Shown here: positions 1-5,889 of the stretch, in pieces
Numbering within the stretch: the stretch's first letter is position 1
Layout: each line of letters opens with the position of its first letter
Source: Bacteroidota bacterium
Lineage (GTDB): Bacteria > Bacteroidota > Bacteroidia > Bacteroidales > SZUA-534
NCBI GenBank assembly: GCA_020047835.1
Contig: JAIFNJ010000144.1
Coordinates: 1-6,083 of the forward strand
Direction of reading: 5' to 3'
DNA: 6,083 nucleotides
Notes under the pieces: model-generated
What the model was told of the DNA's origin: nothing
Seen by the model: only the letters and a program-made list of their open reading frames with translations
The model's database searches: none
Made by a program: the position numbers and the translations under genes

Positions 1-2
1 AT

Positions 3-650
3 AATTGTCAGCAAATAGCCGGCGAAACCCAACATGTAAAACCGTTGCAGCTCCAAGTTGCTATGCAAGACTTTGATGTTACTTTAAGCTGGGAAAGCAG
101 TTTTGTAGATGCCACCAGCGAAGAGTATGTGGTATTTGTAAGCATTGATGGGGGAGCAGCAGAGCCAAAAGGAAATACCAAAAAATTTAATTTGAATGAC
201 TTAGGAACTGAAACCTCAGAAAAATTTTGCTTTTTCGTTGAAGCCACCGATAACAACAACAATAAAAGCTCGTCGCAAACCGAATGTGTTACTCGCAACC
301 CCATAGTTGAAATACCCGAGGCATTTTCACCTAATGGGGATGGTATTAATGAAAATTTTGGCCCTTTTGTAAATACAATTTCCGAAAAATCATATATAAA
401 AAACGTAACCGTAACTGCATTTAAACTATATGTTTACGACCGCTACGGTGGGATAGTATTTTATTCCGACGATTCCGGCGAATTCTGGAATGGCACTAAA
501 AATGGAGTTTCGGTTTCCGAAGGTGCCTATTTATATCATTATACCTATACTACTTCTTTAGGAAAATCCTACGAAGGCTCCGGGGCAGCAACCAGCATCC
601 AGAGCCCATCCACTCAATTTTTTTTCATCCAAACTTCTGCGGCATCCTAA
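3..650 (+). CDS. T9SS type B sorting domain-containing surface protein, 3' part (5' end outside window)
   Basis: The frame is open from the first bases of the window, so the gene begins upstream. The TTG at 45 and ATG at 63 are internal codons, not supported starts. The last 215 residues are visible. The first ~90 look like a beta-rich fibronectin/Ig-like segment ending in a pair of spaced cysteines (FCFFVEATD...TECVTRN). Then comes the gliding-motility-associated C-terminal domain: I-P-x-A-F-S-P-N-G-D-G-I-N-E-N at about 312-356, F-K-L-Y-V-Y-D-R-Y-G at about 420-450, F-W-N-G at about 484-495, and E-G-A-Y-L-Y near 519-536. Proteins with this domain are exported by the type IX secretion system in Bacteroidota and stay on the surface or are released; the function of the missing N-terminal part is unknown. 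After Y-E-G-S-G the expected closing strand (like V-T-L-I-R then stop) is replaced by a poor match plus about 15 extra residues, so the end may be altered. Confidence 0.88.
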   Translation, partial: NCQQIAGETQHVKPLQLQVAMQDFDVTLSWESSFVDATSEEYVVFVSIDGGAAEPKGNTKKFNLNDLGTETSEKFCFFVEATDNNNNKSSSQTECVTRNPIVEIPEAFSPNGDGINENFGPFVNTISEKSYIKNVTVTAFKLYVYDRYGGIVFYSDDSGEFWNGTKNGVSVSEGAYLYHYTYTTSLGKSYEGSGAATSIQSPSTQFFFIQTSAAS

Positions 651-656
651 AATTAG

Positions 657-664
657 TAACTTTG
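657..664 (+). promoter_or_regulatory. Putative Bacteroidota -7 promoter element for rel
   Basis: TAACTTTG is a full match to the Bacteroidota -7 consensus TAnnTTTG and lies 53 bases before the rel start, just past the stop of the preceding gene. A start of transcription near 671 would give a leader of about 45 bases. The upstream -33 element (TTTG/TTG) is poor: only CTTCTG at 634-639 is near the right distance. One 8-mer match in AT-rich DNA can arise by chance. Confidence 0.4.
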
Positions 665-717
665 ATGGTTTGATAACAAAATAGATTTTTAGGTTAAAAG
701 ATGCCGAGGTAAAGCAA

Positions 718-2919
718 ATGAATCGATTCACAGTTAAGGAAAAAAAGGTCATATTGAAAGAGTTTAACGAGCTCCTTCACATCGCAGAAAATATTACGGA
801 TCAAGATCAACGCGATTTAATTCGAAAAGCATTTAACATGGCCTACGAGGCTCATGCTAACATGCGTCGTAAATCGGGCGAACCCTATATATTGCACCCA
901 ATTGCTGTAGCTAAAATTTGTACTCATGAAATTGGATTAGGAACAAAGTCCATTTTGGCAGCCTTGCTGCACGATGTGGTGGAAGATACCGAAGTTACCA
1001 TTGAAGAAATACAGCATCAATTTGGTGATAAAATTTCAGCAATTGTGGATGGCCTAACTAAAATATCGGGGGTTTTTGTAAACCGAACCGATTTGCAAGC
1101 TGAAAATTTCCGCAAAATATTAATGACCATGACGGGCGATTTGAGGGTAATTATCATCAAATTGGCCGATAGGCTCCATAACATGCGCACATTGGAGTCA
1201 ATGCCCCCAAACAAACAATTGAAAATTGCCGGAGAAACACTGTATATATATGCTCCATTGGCCCACCGATTGGGCTTGTATGCTATAAAATCGGAATTGG
1301 AAGATTTGTGTTTGAAGTATTTGCATCCGCAGGATTACGATAATATTGTGAATAATATTCTTGACTCCGAGAAACGAAGGCTGACTTATATTAACCGGTT
1401 TGCATTGCCCATCACTAATAAATTGAACGAAGAAGGTTTTGTATTTGAAATTTCGGGGCGGCCAAAATCCATTTACTCCATTTGGAATAAAATGGAGACC
1501 AAAAAAGTTAGTTTTGAAGAAGTATATGATTTGTTTGCCATTCGGATTATTTTTGAACCCAAACCCAACTTACCTGAAAAAGCGCAGTGCTGGAGCATCT
1601 ATTCCATTGTTACCGATATGTATATTCCCCGTTCCGATAGGATTAGGGATTGGGTGAGCCAGCCTAAAGCCAACGGCTACGAAGCACTCCATGCCACGGT
1701 TATGGGTCCAGGCGGCAAATGGGTTGAGGTACAGATACGGTCGAACCGGATGAATGAAATAGCGGAAAAAGGGTATGCCGCCCATTGGAAATATAAGGGA
1801 GCTACACACCACGAAAGCGAATTGGACCGGTGGATTAAGGAAATCAGGGAAATGCTGGAAGATCCAAGATCGGATGCATTGGAGTTTTTAGACGAGTTTA
1901 AACTCAACCTTTTTACTTCTGAGATTATGGTGTTTACCCCAAAAGGTGAAATCATAACCTTGCCTAGCGGCTCAACGGCACTCGATTTTGCATTTTTTAT
2001 ACACTCTGAAATTGGGCTTCATGCCATTGGTGCCAAAGTAAATCACAAACTGGTGGGTTTGAATCATGTATTACAGGGTGGCGACCAAATTGAAATTCTT
2101 ACTTCGCTAAAACAACAACCGGATTTGTTGTGGCTCAAATTTGTATCTACAGCAAAAGCAAAAACAAAACTTAAAGCAGCTTTCCGCGAAAAACGTCGTA
2201 TTATTTCTGTAAAAGGAAAAATACACCTCGAAAATTTGCTTGTTGAAATGGACATGAAACCCAATTCCACGGTTTTCAGAAAGCTTTACAACCATTACAA
2301 TACGCGAAACAAGGAAGAGCTTTATTATCGCATTGGCGAAGATATGTTTGATCAGGAATATTTTAAAAAAGTGCTCAAAAAACGTTCGCTGAATAAGTAT
2401 ATTAAGTTTTGGGGAATCGGTAATCAGGAAAATACCGATGCAGCTAAAATGTTTGATAAGTCAAAAACCCTGATTGTTGACGATAACATGCGCAACTACA
2501 ACATTGCCAGTTGTTGCAATCCCATTCCAGGTGACGATGTAATTGGGTATAAAGCCGACGATGACGAATTGGAAATACATAAAACATCGTGCCCCAAAGC
2601 CATTCGCTTAAATTCGAGCGAAAGTCAGAATGTAGTTAAAGTTGAATGGACCACACAGCGTATATTAGCCTTTTTGGGAAGAATATCTCTCAAAGGAATC
2701 GATGATATTGGTATTGTTAATGATTGCACTACCGTTATATCACAGGAGTTGAATGTAAATATGCGTGCCATTAATTTTGAAAGTCACGATGGTATTTTTG
2801 AAGGTACCATTGATGTGTATGTCCGAAATGCAAGTGACCTGAATACCTTAATTATGAACTTAAGCCGTGTAAAAGGAATCACCCAAACGGCCCGCATGGA
2901 AATTAAGGATCACGAATGA
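718..2919 (+). CDS. rel: Bifunctional (p)ppGpp synthetase/hydrolase, long RelA/SpoT homologue
   Basis: A 733-residue, full-length cytoplasmic stringent-response enzyme: it transfers pyrophosphate from ATP to GDP/GTP and hydrolyses the product. HD hydrolase domain, about 40-200: H60, H85-D86, E89-D90, D151 and N155 are all present, so hydrolysis should work. Synthetase domain, about 240-365: G-R-P-K-S-I-Y at 247-253, D271, G-Y-E-A-L-H from 320, and E337 in VEVQIR. The R-I-R-D at 308-311 matches the RxKD type of bifunctional enzymes rather than the acidic ExDD of synthetase-only RelA. Then a TGS domain (about 402-463), a helical region, a zinc-finger-like segment with C599-C600, H621 and C625, and a C-terminal ACT domain (about 650-730), the ribosome- and tRNA-sensing part. 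The ATG at 718 has GAGG (706-709) in Shine-Dalgarno position, and the N-terminal length fits the family. By family knowledge, Bacteroidota Rel can be the only long RSH; one window cannot show that here. The stop is followed by a 176-base gap. Confidence 0.97.
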   Translation: MNRFTVKEKKVILKEFNELLHIAENITDQDQRDLIRKAFNMAYEAHANMRRKSGEPYILHPIAVAKICTHEIGLGTKSILAALLHDVVEDTEVTIEEIQHQFGDKISAIVDGLTKISGVFVNRTDLQAENFRKILMTMTGDLRVIIIKLADRLHNMRTLESMPPNKQLKIAGETLYIYAPLAHRLGLYAIKSELEDLCLKYLHPQDYDNIVNNILDSEKRRLTYINRFALPITNKLNEEGFVFEISGRPKSIYSIWNKMETKKVSFEEVYDLFAIRIIFEPKPNLPEKAQCWSIYSIVTDMYIPRSDRIRDWVSQPKANGYEALHATVMGPGGKWVEVQIRSNRMNEIAEKGYAAHWKYKGATHHESELDRWIKEIREMLEDPRSDALEFLDEFKLNLFTSEIMVFTPKGEIITLPSGSTALDFAFFIHSEIGLHAIGAKVNHKLVGLNHVLQGGDQIEILTSLKQQPDLLWLKFVSTAKAKTKLKAAFREKRRIISVKGKIHLENLLVEMDMKPNSTVFRKLYNHYNTRNKEELYYRIGEDMFDQEYFKKVLKKRSLNKYIKFWGIGNQENTDAAKMFDKSKTLIVDDNMRNYNIASCCNPIPGDDVIGYKADDDELEIHKTSCPKAIRLNSSESQNVVKVEWTTQRILAFLGRISLKGIDDIGIVNDCTTVISQELNVNMRAINFESHDGIFEGTIDVYVRNASDLNTLIMNLSRVKGITQTARMEIKDHE

Positions 2920-2967
2920 AATTTTTTCCGAAAATGATGTTTTCATTGAGTACACCGTTTTTATTTC

Positions 2968-2984
2968 CCAATTAAACTAATTGG
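2968..2984. other. Perfect 17-bp inverted repeat in the rel-fur spacer (operator or hairpin)
   Basis: CCAATTA at 2968-2974 and its exact complement TAATTGG at 2978-2984 flank the three bases AAC. No T-run follows on either strand, so it is not a usual intrinsic terminator. It lies 48 bases after the rel stop and about 78 bases before the promoter-like motif of the next gene. It could be a protein-binding site or a 3' end hairpin of the rel transcript. The symmetry is seen; the role is inferred. Confidence 0.4.
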
Positions 2985-3061
2985 CATTCGAATCTTTTGG
3001 CTATCAAGGAATATTTCCACTGAAAATAGTTAGATATACTGTTATAAATGAAAATAATTTT

Positions 3062-3069
3062 TACTTTTG
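3062..3069 (+). promoter_or_regulatory. Putative -7 promoter element for the Fur-family gene
   Basis: TACTTTTG fully matches TAnnTTTG and ends 26 bases before the ATG at 3096, which would give a short leader of about 20 bases. A weak -33 candidate (ACTG at 3038-3041) lies 20 bases upstream. Placement is typical for Bacteroidota, but the match is to a short AT-rich motif only. Confidence 0.45.
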
Positions 3070-3095
3070 ATTGCTATTTTGAATTAGTCTAAATT

Positions 3096-3584
3096 ATGGA
3101 TAATTATAAATTTGAATCTCAGGAATTAAATCCCATTAGCGAAAGGGTAAAAGAGCTATTTATAAAGTATTTGGAGCGTAAAGGTCATCGAAAAACCCCG
3201 GAACGGTTTGCTATTTTAGATGAGATTTATAATTCTGATGGCCATTTTGACATTGAAACGTTGTACGGTCACATGAAAAACAAAAATTACCGGGTGAGTC
3301 GTGCTACATTATATAATACCATTGATGTATTGCTTGATTGCAATTTGGTGATAAAACATCAGTTTGGGAAAAACATTGCTCAGTTTGAAAAAGCTTACAA
3401 CTGTGCCCCACATGAGCATTTAATATGCACCAATTGCGGAAAAGTAACCGAGTTTTGCGATGCACGGGTTGATGATATTGAAGCCCGGGCAGCAAAGCAG
3501 CATGATTTTGAACTTACTTACCACGCACTCTATTGCTATGGTATCTGCAGTATTTGTAAAAAAGAATTAAGTAAAGAAAAATAA
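3096..3584 (+). CDS. Fur-family metal-responsive transcriptional repressor (Fur/PerR/Zur type)
   Basis: A 162-residue cytoplasmic DNA-binding protein of ordinary Fur-family length. The N-terminal winged helix spans about residues 20-95: G-H-R-K-T-P-E-R-F-A-I-L at 30-41 and the recognition helix S-R-A-T-L-Y-N-T from 68. The C-terminal dimerisation domain has two structural zinc pairs, C111-x2-C114 and C151-x2-C154. Candidate regulatory ligands are H50, E98, H106, H108, E119 and H143. H-E-H-L-I-C at 106-111 aligns with the Fur H-D-H-L-I-C and PerR H-Y-H-A-I-C motifs; E119 aligns with PerR D104 and Fur E101. The position of Fur H87 is proline here (P105). The sequence supports the family but does not settle whether iron, manganese/peroxide or zinc is sensed. 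The start lacks a Shine-Dalgarno, as is common in Bacteroidota, and no other in-frame ATG precedes it closely. A strong terminator follows. Confidence 0.93.
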   Translation: MDNYKFESQELNPISERVKELFIKYLERKGHRKTPERFAILDEIYNSDGHFDIETLYGHMKNKNYRVSRATLYNTIDVLLDCNLVIKHQFGKNIAQFEKAYNCAPHEHLICTNCGKVTEFCDARVDDIEARAAKQHDFELTYHALYCYGICSICKKELSKEK

Positions 3585-3610
3585 ATGGCCTTCCTTTTGT
3601 AATGAATAAT

Positions 3611-3638
3611 AGTCCCCGATAACAAGGGGATTTTTTTT
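3611..3638 (+). terminator. Intrinsic terminator of the Fur-family gene
   Basis: TCCCC at 3613-3617 pairs with GGGGA at 3626-3630 across the loop GATAACAA; a G-T wobble and an A-T pair can extend the stem outward. Eight T residues follow at 3631-3638. It begins 27 bases after the stop. It separates the Fur-family transcript from purA, so purA probably has its own promoter. Confidence 0.85.
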
Positions 3639-3653
3639 GATAACTTATCAAAA
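3635..3653. promoter_or_regulatory. Perfect 19-bp palindrome between the Fur-family gene and purA, possible operator
   Basis: TTTTGATAA (3635-3643), a central C (3644), and TTATCAAAA (3645-3653) are exact inverted copies, 9-1-9. The left arm overlaps the T-run of the preceding terminator. TGATAA/TTATCA half-sites resemble those of classical Fur boxes (TGATAATnATTATCA), though the central spacing is one base rather than three. It is 113 bases before the purA start. Candidate binder: the neighbouring Fur-family protein. It could instead fold as an 8-bp hairpin with loop ACT. The symmetry is certain; the operator role is inference. Confidence 0.45.
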
Positions 3654-3660
3654 TAACATA

Positions 3661-3693
3661 CCTCGAAAGAAAAAATAATTAGTAAATTCGGGG
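3661..3693 (+). other. Possible stem-loop in the purA upstream region
   Basis: CCTCGAA (3661-3667) can pair with TTCGGGG (3687-3693): seven pairs, one of them a T-G wobble, with an A-rich 19-base loop. These are nearly the only GC clusters in this stretch, and T-T-T-T-T follows at 3698-3702, so it could be a weak terminator or leader structure. It matches no riboswitch class that I recognise, and it is unknown whether the purA transcript includes it. Confidence 0.2.
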
Positions 3694-3766
3694 CTGATTT
3701 TTAGAATCATATTTCAATCAAAATTAAATACAAGGCGTTTTAAACATATAAGTAAATAGCAATATA

Positions 3767-5035
3767 ATGAAAGTAGATGTACTATTAGGACTGCAGTGGG
3801 GCGATGAAGGGAAAGGAAAAATTGTTGATGTATTAACTTCCGGTTATCAGGTAATAACGCGTTTCCAGGGCGGAGCAAATGCCGGTCACAGTTTGGAGTT
3901 CAATAATCAGAAACATGTACTGCATCTAATACCATCAGGAATATTTCATGAAAAGGCCATAAACATTATTGGAAATGGTGTAGTGCTTGACCCGGCTATC
4001 TTTAAAACAGAAGTGGAGGAGATTGAGAAGAAATTTGGTATAACCCTTAATAAAAGGCTATTAATTGCTAAAAAAGCAAACCTAATAGTTCCTACTCACC
4101 GAATACTCGATGGAGCCATGGAAGAAGCCAAAGGAAAAGGCAAAATTGGTTCTACCTTAAAAGGGATAGGACCAGCCTACACCGATAAAGTAGCCAGAAA
4201 TGCCATTCGGGTAGGGGACATTCTGCAACCCAATTTCAAAGAAAAATACGAACAATTAAAACAACTGCATTTAAAACAACTTTCGCTATATAATTTTGCA
4301 TATAACTTGGAGCAATTGGAGAAAGATTGGTTTGCAGGTATTGAATTGCTAAAAACATTCCAATTCATCGATAGTGAACATGTCATTAATAAGTATATCA
4401 ACGAGAAAGATACCCGGATTTTAGCCGAAGGGGCTCAAGGTTCCATGCTGGACATTGATTTTGGTTCCTATCCGTTTGTTACCTCATCGAATACCATTTG
4501 TGCCGGAGCATGCACCGGAATGGGAATTGCACCATCAAAAATTGGTTCTGTTATTGGTATTTTTAAAGCCTATTGCACCCGCGTGGGTTCGGGTCCATTC
4601 CCTACGGAACTTTTCGATGAAGTTGGCCAAAAAATGCGGGATATTGGCCACGAATACGGCAGTACCACAGGAAGGCCACGCCGTTGTGGCTGGCTCGACA
4701 TGGTTGCATTGAAATACAGCATCATGATAAATGGAGTGACCGAACTGATAATGACTAAAGCCGATGTGCTCGACAGCTTTGATACCATTAAAGTTGCCGT
4801 TGGTTACAAATTGGATGGAAAAACCCTCGATTATTTTCCTTATGAAATTGATAACAACATTGAACCGGTTTACAAAGAGTTCAAGGGTTGGAATTGCGAT
4901 ATTACCGGTAAAACCTCTGAAAAAGAGTTGCCCAAGGAATTGGCCGACTATGTGAAGTTTATTGAAAAAGAGACCGGTGTTCCCGTTTCCATTGTTTCGG
5001 TGGGTCCCGACCGCGATGCAACGATTATTCGTTAG
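3767..5035 (+). CDS. purA: Adenylosuccinate synthase
   Basis: A 422-residue cytoplasmic enzyme (about 430 in E. coli) that joins IMP and aspartate using GTP, the first committed step from IMP to AMP. The signatures are complete: W-G-D-E-G-K-G-K at 11-18 with catalytic D13; G-G-A-N-A-G-H-S with catalytic H41; the G-S-T-L-K-G-I-G-P-A-Y segment with T130; R144; E-G-A-Q-G with Q225; T240; the T-T-G-R-P-R-R segment with R303 and R305; T-K-A-D at 330-333 for guanine binding; and S-V-G-P-D-R-D near the C-terminus. Numbering is almost that of E. coli, so nothing is missing. The ATG at 3767 begins at the family's conserved N-terminus; no Shine-Dalgarno is visible. The 182-base upstream gap holds a terminator, a 19-bp palindrome and no clear promoter match. 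A small membrane-protein gene starts 30 bases after the stop and may share the transcript. Confidence 0.98.
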   Translation: MKVDVLLGLQWGDEGKGKIVDVLTSGYQVITRFQGGANAGHSLEFNNQKHVLHLIPSGIFHEKAINIIGNGVVLDPAIFKTEVEEIEKKFGITLNKRLLIAKKANLIVPTHRILDGAMEEAKGKGKIGSTLKGIGPAYTDKVARNAIRVGDILQPNFKEKYEQLKQLHLKQLSLYNFAYNLEQLEKDWFAGIELLKTFQFIDSEHVINKYINEKDTRILAEGAQGSMLDIDFGSYPFVTSSNTICAGACTGMGIAPSKIGSVIGIFKAYCTRVGSGPFPTELFDEVGQKMRDIGHEYGSTTGRPRRCGWLDMVALKYSIMINGVTELIMTKADVLDSFDTIKVAVGYKLDGKTLDYFPYEIDNNIEPVYKEFKGWNCDITGKTSEKELPKELADYVKFIEKETGVPVSIVSVGPDRDATIIR

Positions 5036-5065
5036 GATTATAAGCACTGAAATAAGGATTTTACC

Positions 5066-5338
5066 ATGAAAAATGAAAAACTGGTTAAAACCATAGGTTA
5101 TATACTTCTTGTGGTTTCCTGTATTTTATTTTTGCTCATATTGGTTTTTCCGTGGTTTGATTTTTCAAAAAAGCAGCTGGCTATAATTACAACTTCATTA
5201 ATAGTAGCCGGCGAAATCCTGTTTTATGCCAGTATATTTTTAATAGGTAAGAGCTTTATAGAAAAGCTGTGGCAGAAAATAACCTTTTGGAAAAAAAAGC
5301 CCGATCCAACTATTTCAAATGATGAGGTTGAAATATAA
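5066..5338 (+). CDS. Small two-helix membrane protein, transporter-suffix-like
   Basis: A 90-residue predicted inner-membrane protein. Two hydrophobic stretches are clear, about residues 8-30 (TIGYILLVVSCILFLLILVF) and 37-60 (a segment with G-E-I-L-F-Y at 49-54), joined by a short P-W-F-D-F-S-K-K loop. A lysine-rich tail (K-I-T-F-W-K-K-K, 71-78) and an acidic end follow, so both ends are probably cytoplasmic by the positive-inside rule. The G-Y-I-L-L-V-V-S-C and G-E-I-L-F-Y-x-S-I-F-L-x-G-K pattern recalls the short 'transporter suffix' proteins, which occur alone or fused to the end of some transporters; this is from memory, and the function is unknown. AAGGA (5054-5058) sits at Shine-Dalgarno distance from the ATG. 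It lies 30 bases behind purA with no terminator between, so co-transcription is likely. Confidence 0.8.
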   Translation: MKNEKLVKTIGYILLVVSCILFLLILVFPWFDFSKKQLAIITTSLIVAGEILFYASIFLIGKSFIEKLWQKITFWKKKPDPTISNDEVEI

Positions 5339-5387
5339 AAACATAAAGATGAATGGTGGCAGGTCTTATCGGTAAAATCTTATAATA

Positions 5388-5768
5388 ATGATGCTTGACT
5401 ATAATGACCACATAAATACTTACGGCGATAATCTGGTGCGTCTTTATGACTTTGACCGGGTACAGGCAGAAAAATTTTCAAAGGCTATTCAGGAAACCAT
5501 TATAATAAACAAAAAACAGCTCGACCTTACCACGACTGATTTTATTCAAGGACGCAATTGCCATTTGACCCTTCGCATTTCAAAAGAAGACTTGGGAATA
5601 ACCACTCTGGACAAAATAAATTTCTTTTGCGATTTGACCCTAATTGGTTATGAAAAAATGATTTTGTTGTTAAAACCATTTTGTTCAAAGGAAACTAAAG
5701 GGCATCAGTATTTATACGATATCGACTCTTCAACCGATTTTTTATTTTCACCCAGTGGGACATGGTAA
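5388..5768 (+). CDS. Conserved hypothetical protein, 126 residues
   Basis: I do not recognise a characterised function. The protein looks soluble: no signal peptide and no membrane span. It has an acidic/aromatic N-terminal part (LDYNDHIN...LVRLYDFDRVQAEKF), a middle segment with N-C-H-L-T-L-R (57-63), then F-F-C-D-L-T-L (79-85) and L-L-K-P-F-C (94-99), and an end S-P-S-G-T-W. Cysteines are at 58, 81 and 99. The alternating polar/hydrophobic pattern suggests a compact alpha/beta fold. From memory it resembles unnamed small proteins of Bacteroidota that end in the same S-P-x-G-T-W way. Two adjacent ATGs (5388 and 5391) are possible starts, and neither has a Shine-Dalgarno. It follows the membrane-protein gene by 49 bases and is followed by a probable terminator, so it may end the purA transcript. 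Confidence 0.72.
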   Translation: MMLDYNDHINTYGDNLVRLYDFDRVQAEKFSKAIQETIIINKKQLDLTTTDFIQGRNCHLTLRISKEDLGITTLDKINFFCDLTLIGYEKMILLLKPFCSKETKGHQYLYDIDSSTDFLFSPSGTW

Positions 5769-5798
5769 CACTATCATTTCATCATAGCAAGGGCTATC

Positions 5799-5818
5799 AA
5801 ACTATTTATAGTTTTTTT
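5799..5818 (+). terminator. Probable intrinsic terminator after the 126-residue protein gene
   Basis: AAACTA (5799-5804) and TAGTTT (5809-5814) form a 6-bp AT-rich stem with loop TTTA, and the T-run continues to 5818. It is 30 bases past the stop codon. The low GC content makes it weaker than the one at 3611, but position and T-run fit. Confidence 0.55.
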
Positions 5819-5889
5819 CCCATCAACCCTTCTTCCCATTTTCGACCAATCTACTAAATTCTCGTAGCATCTTGTCTCGATTTAACGGA

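Noticed and set aside
45..47. TTG at 45 as the start of the first gene
   Set aside because: The frame stays open upstream to position 3, and the encoded protein already begins inside a domain, so the gene is truncated by the window edge.
701..712. Tiny upstream frame ATG-CCG-AGG-TAA before rel
   Set aside because: Three codons, with its AGG overlapping the likely rel Shine-Dalgarno; nothing supports a leader-peptide role.
558..752. 64-codon open frame on the - strand
   Set aside because: It covers the end of the surface-protein gene and the start of rel, with no motif and no promoter or ribosome site that I can support.
2930..2947. Intrinsic terminator directly after rel
   Set aside because: Only 5-bp AT-rich stems (GAAAA/TTTTC or AATGA/TCATT) can form, and no T-run follows them closely.
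3042..3060. Fur/PerR box upstream of the Fur-family gene
   Set aside because: TTATAAATGAAAATAA looks AT-rich and box-like, but the second half matches the PerR box consensus at only about two of seven positions.
3639..3766. Purine or other riboswitch in front of purA
   Set aside because: No conserved aptamer core is visible; only one weak stem-loop and AT-rich sequence.
4535..5047. 170-codon open frame on the - strand
   Set aside because: It lies antisense across purA, whose full motif set proves the + strand frame; the translation has no recognisable domain.
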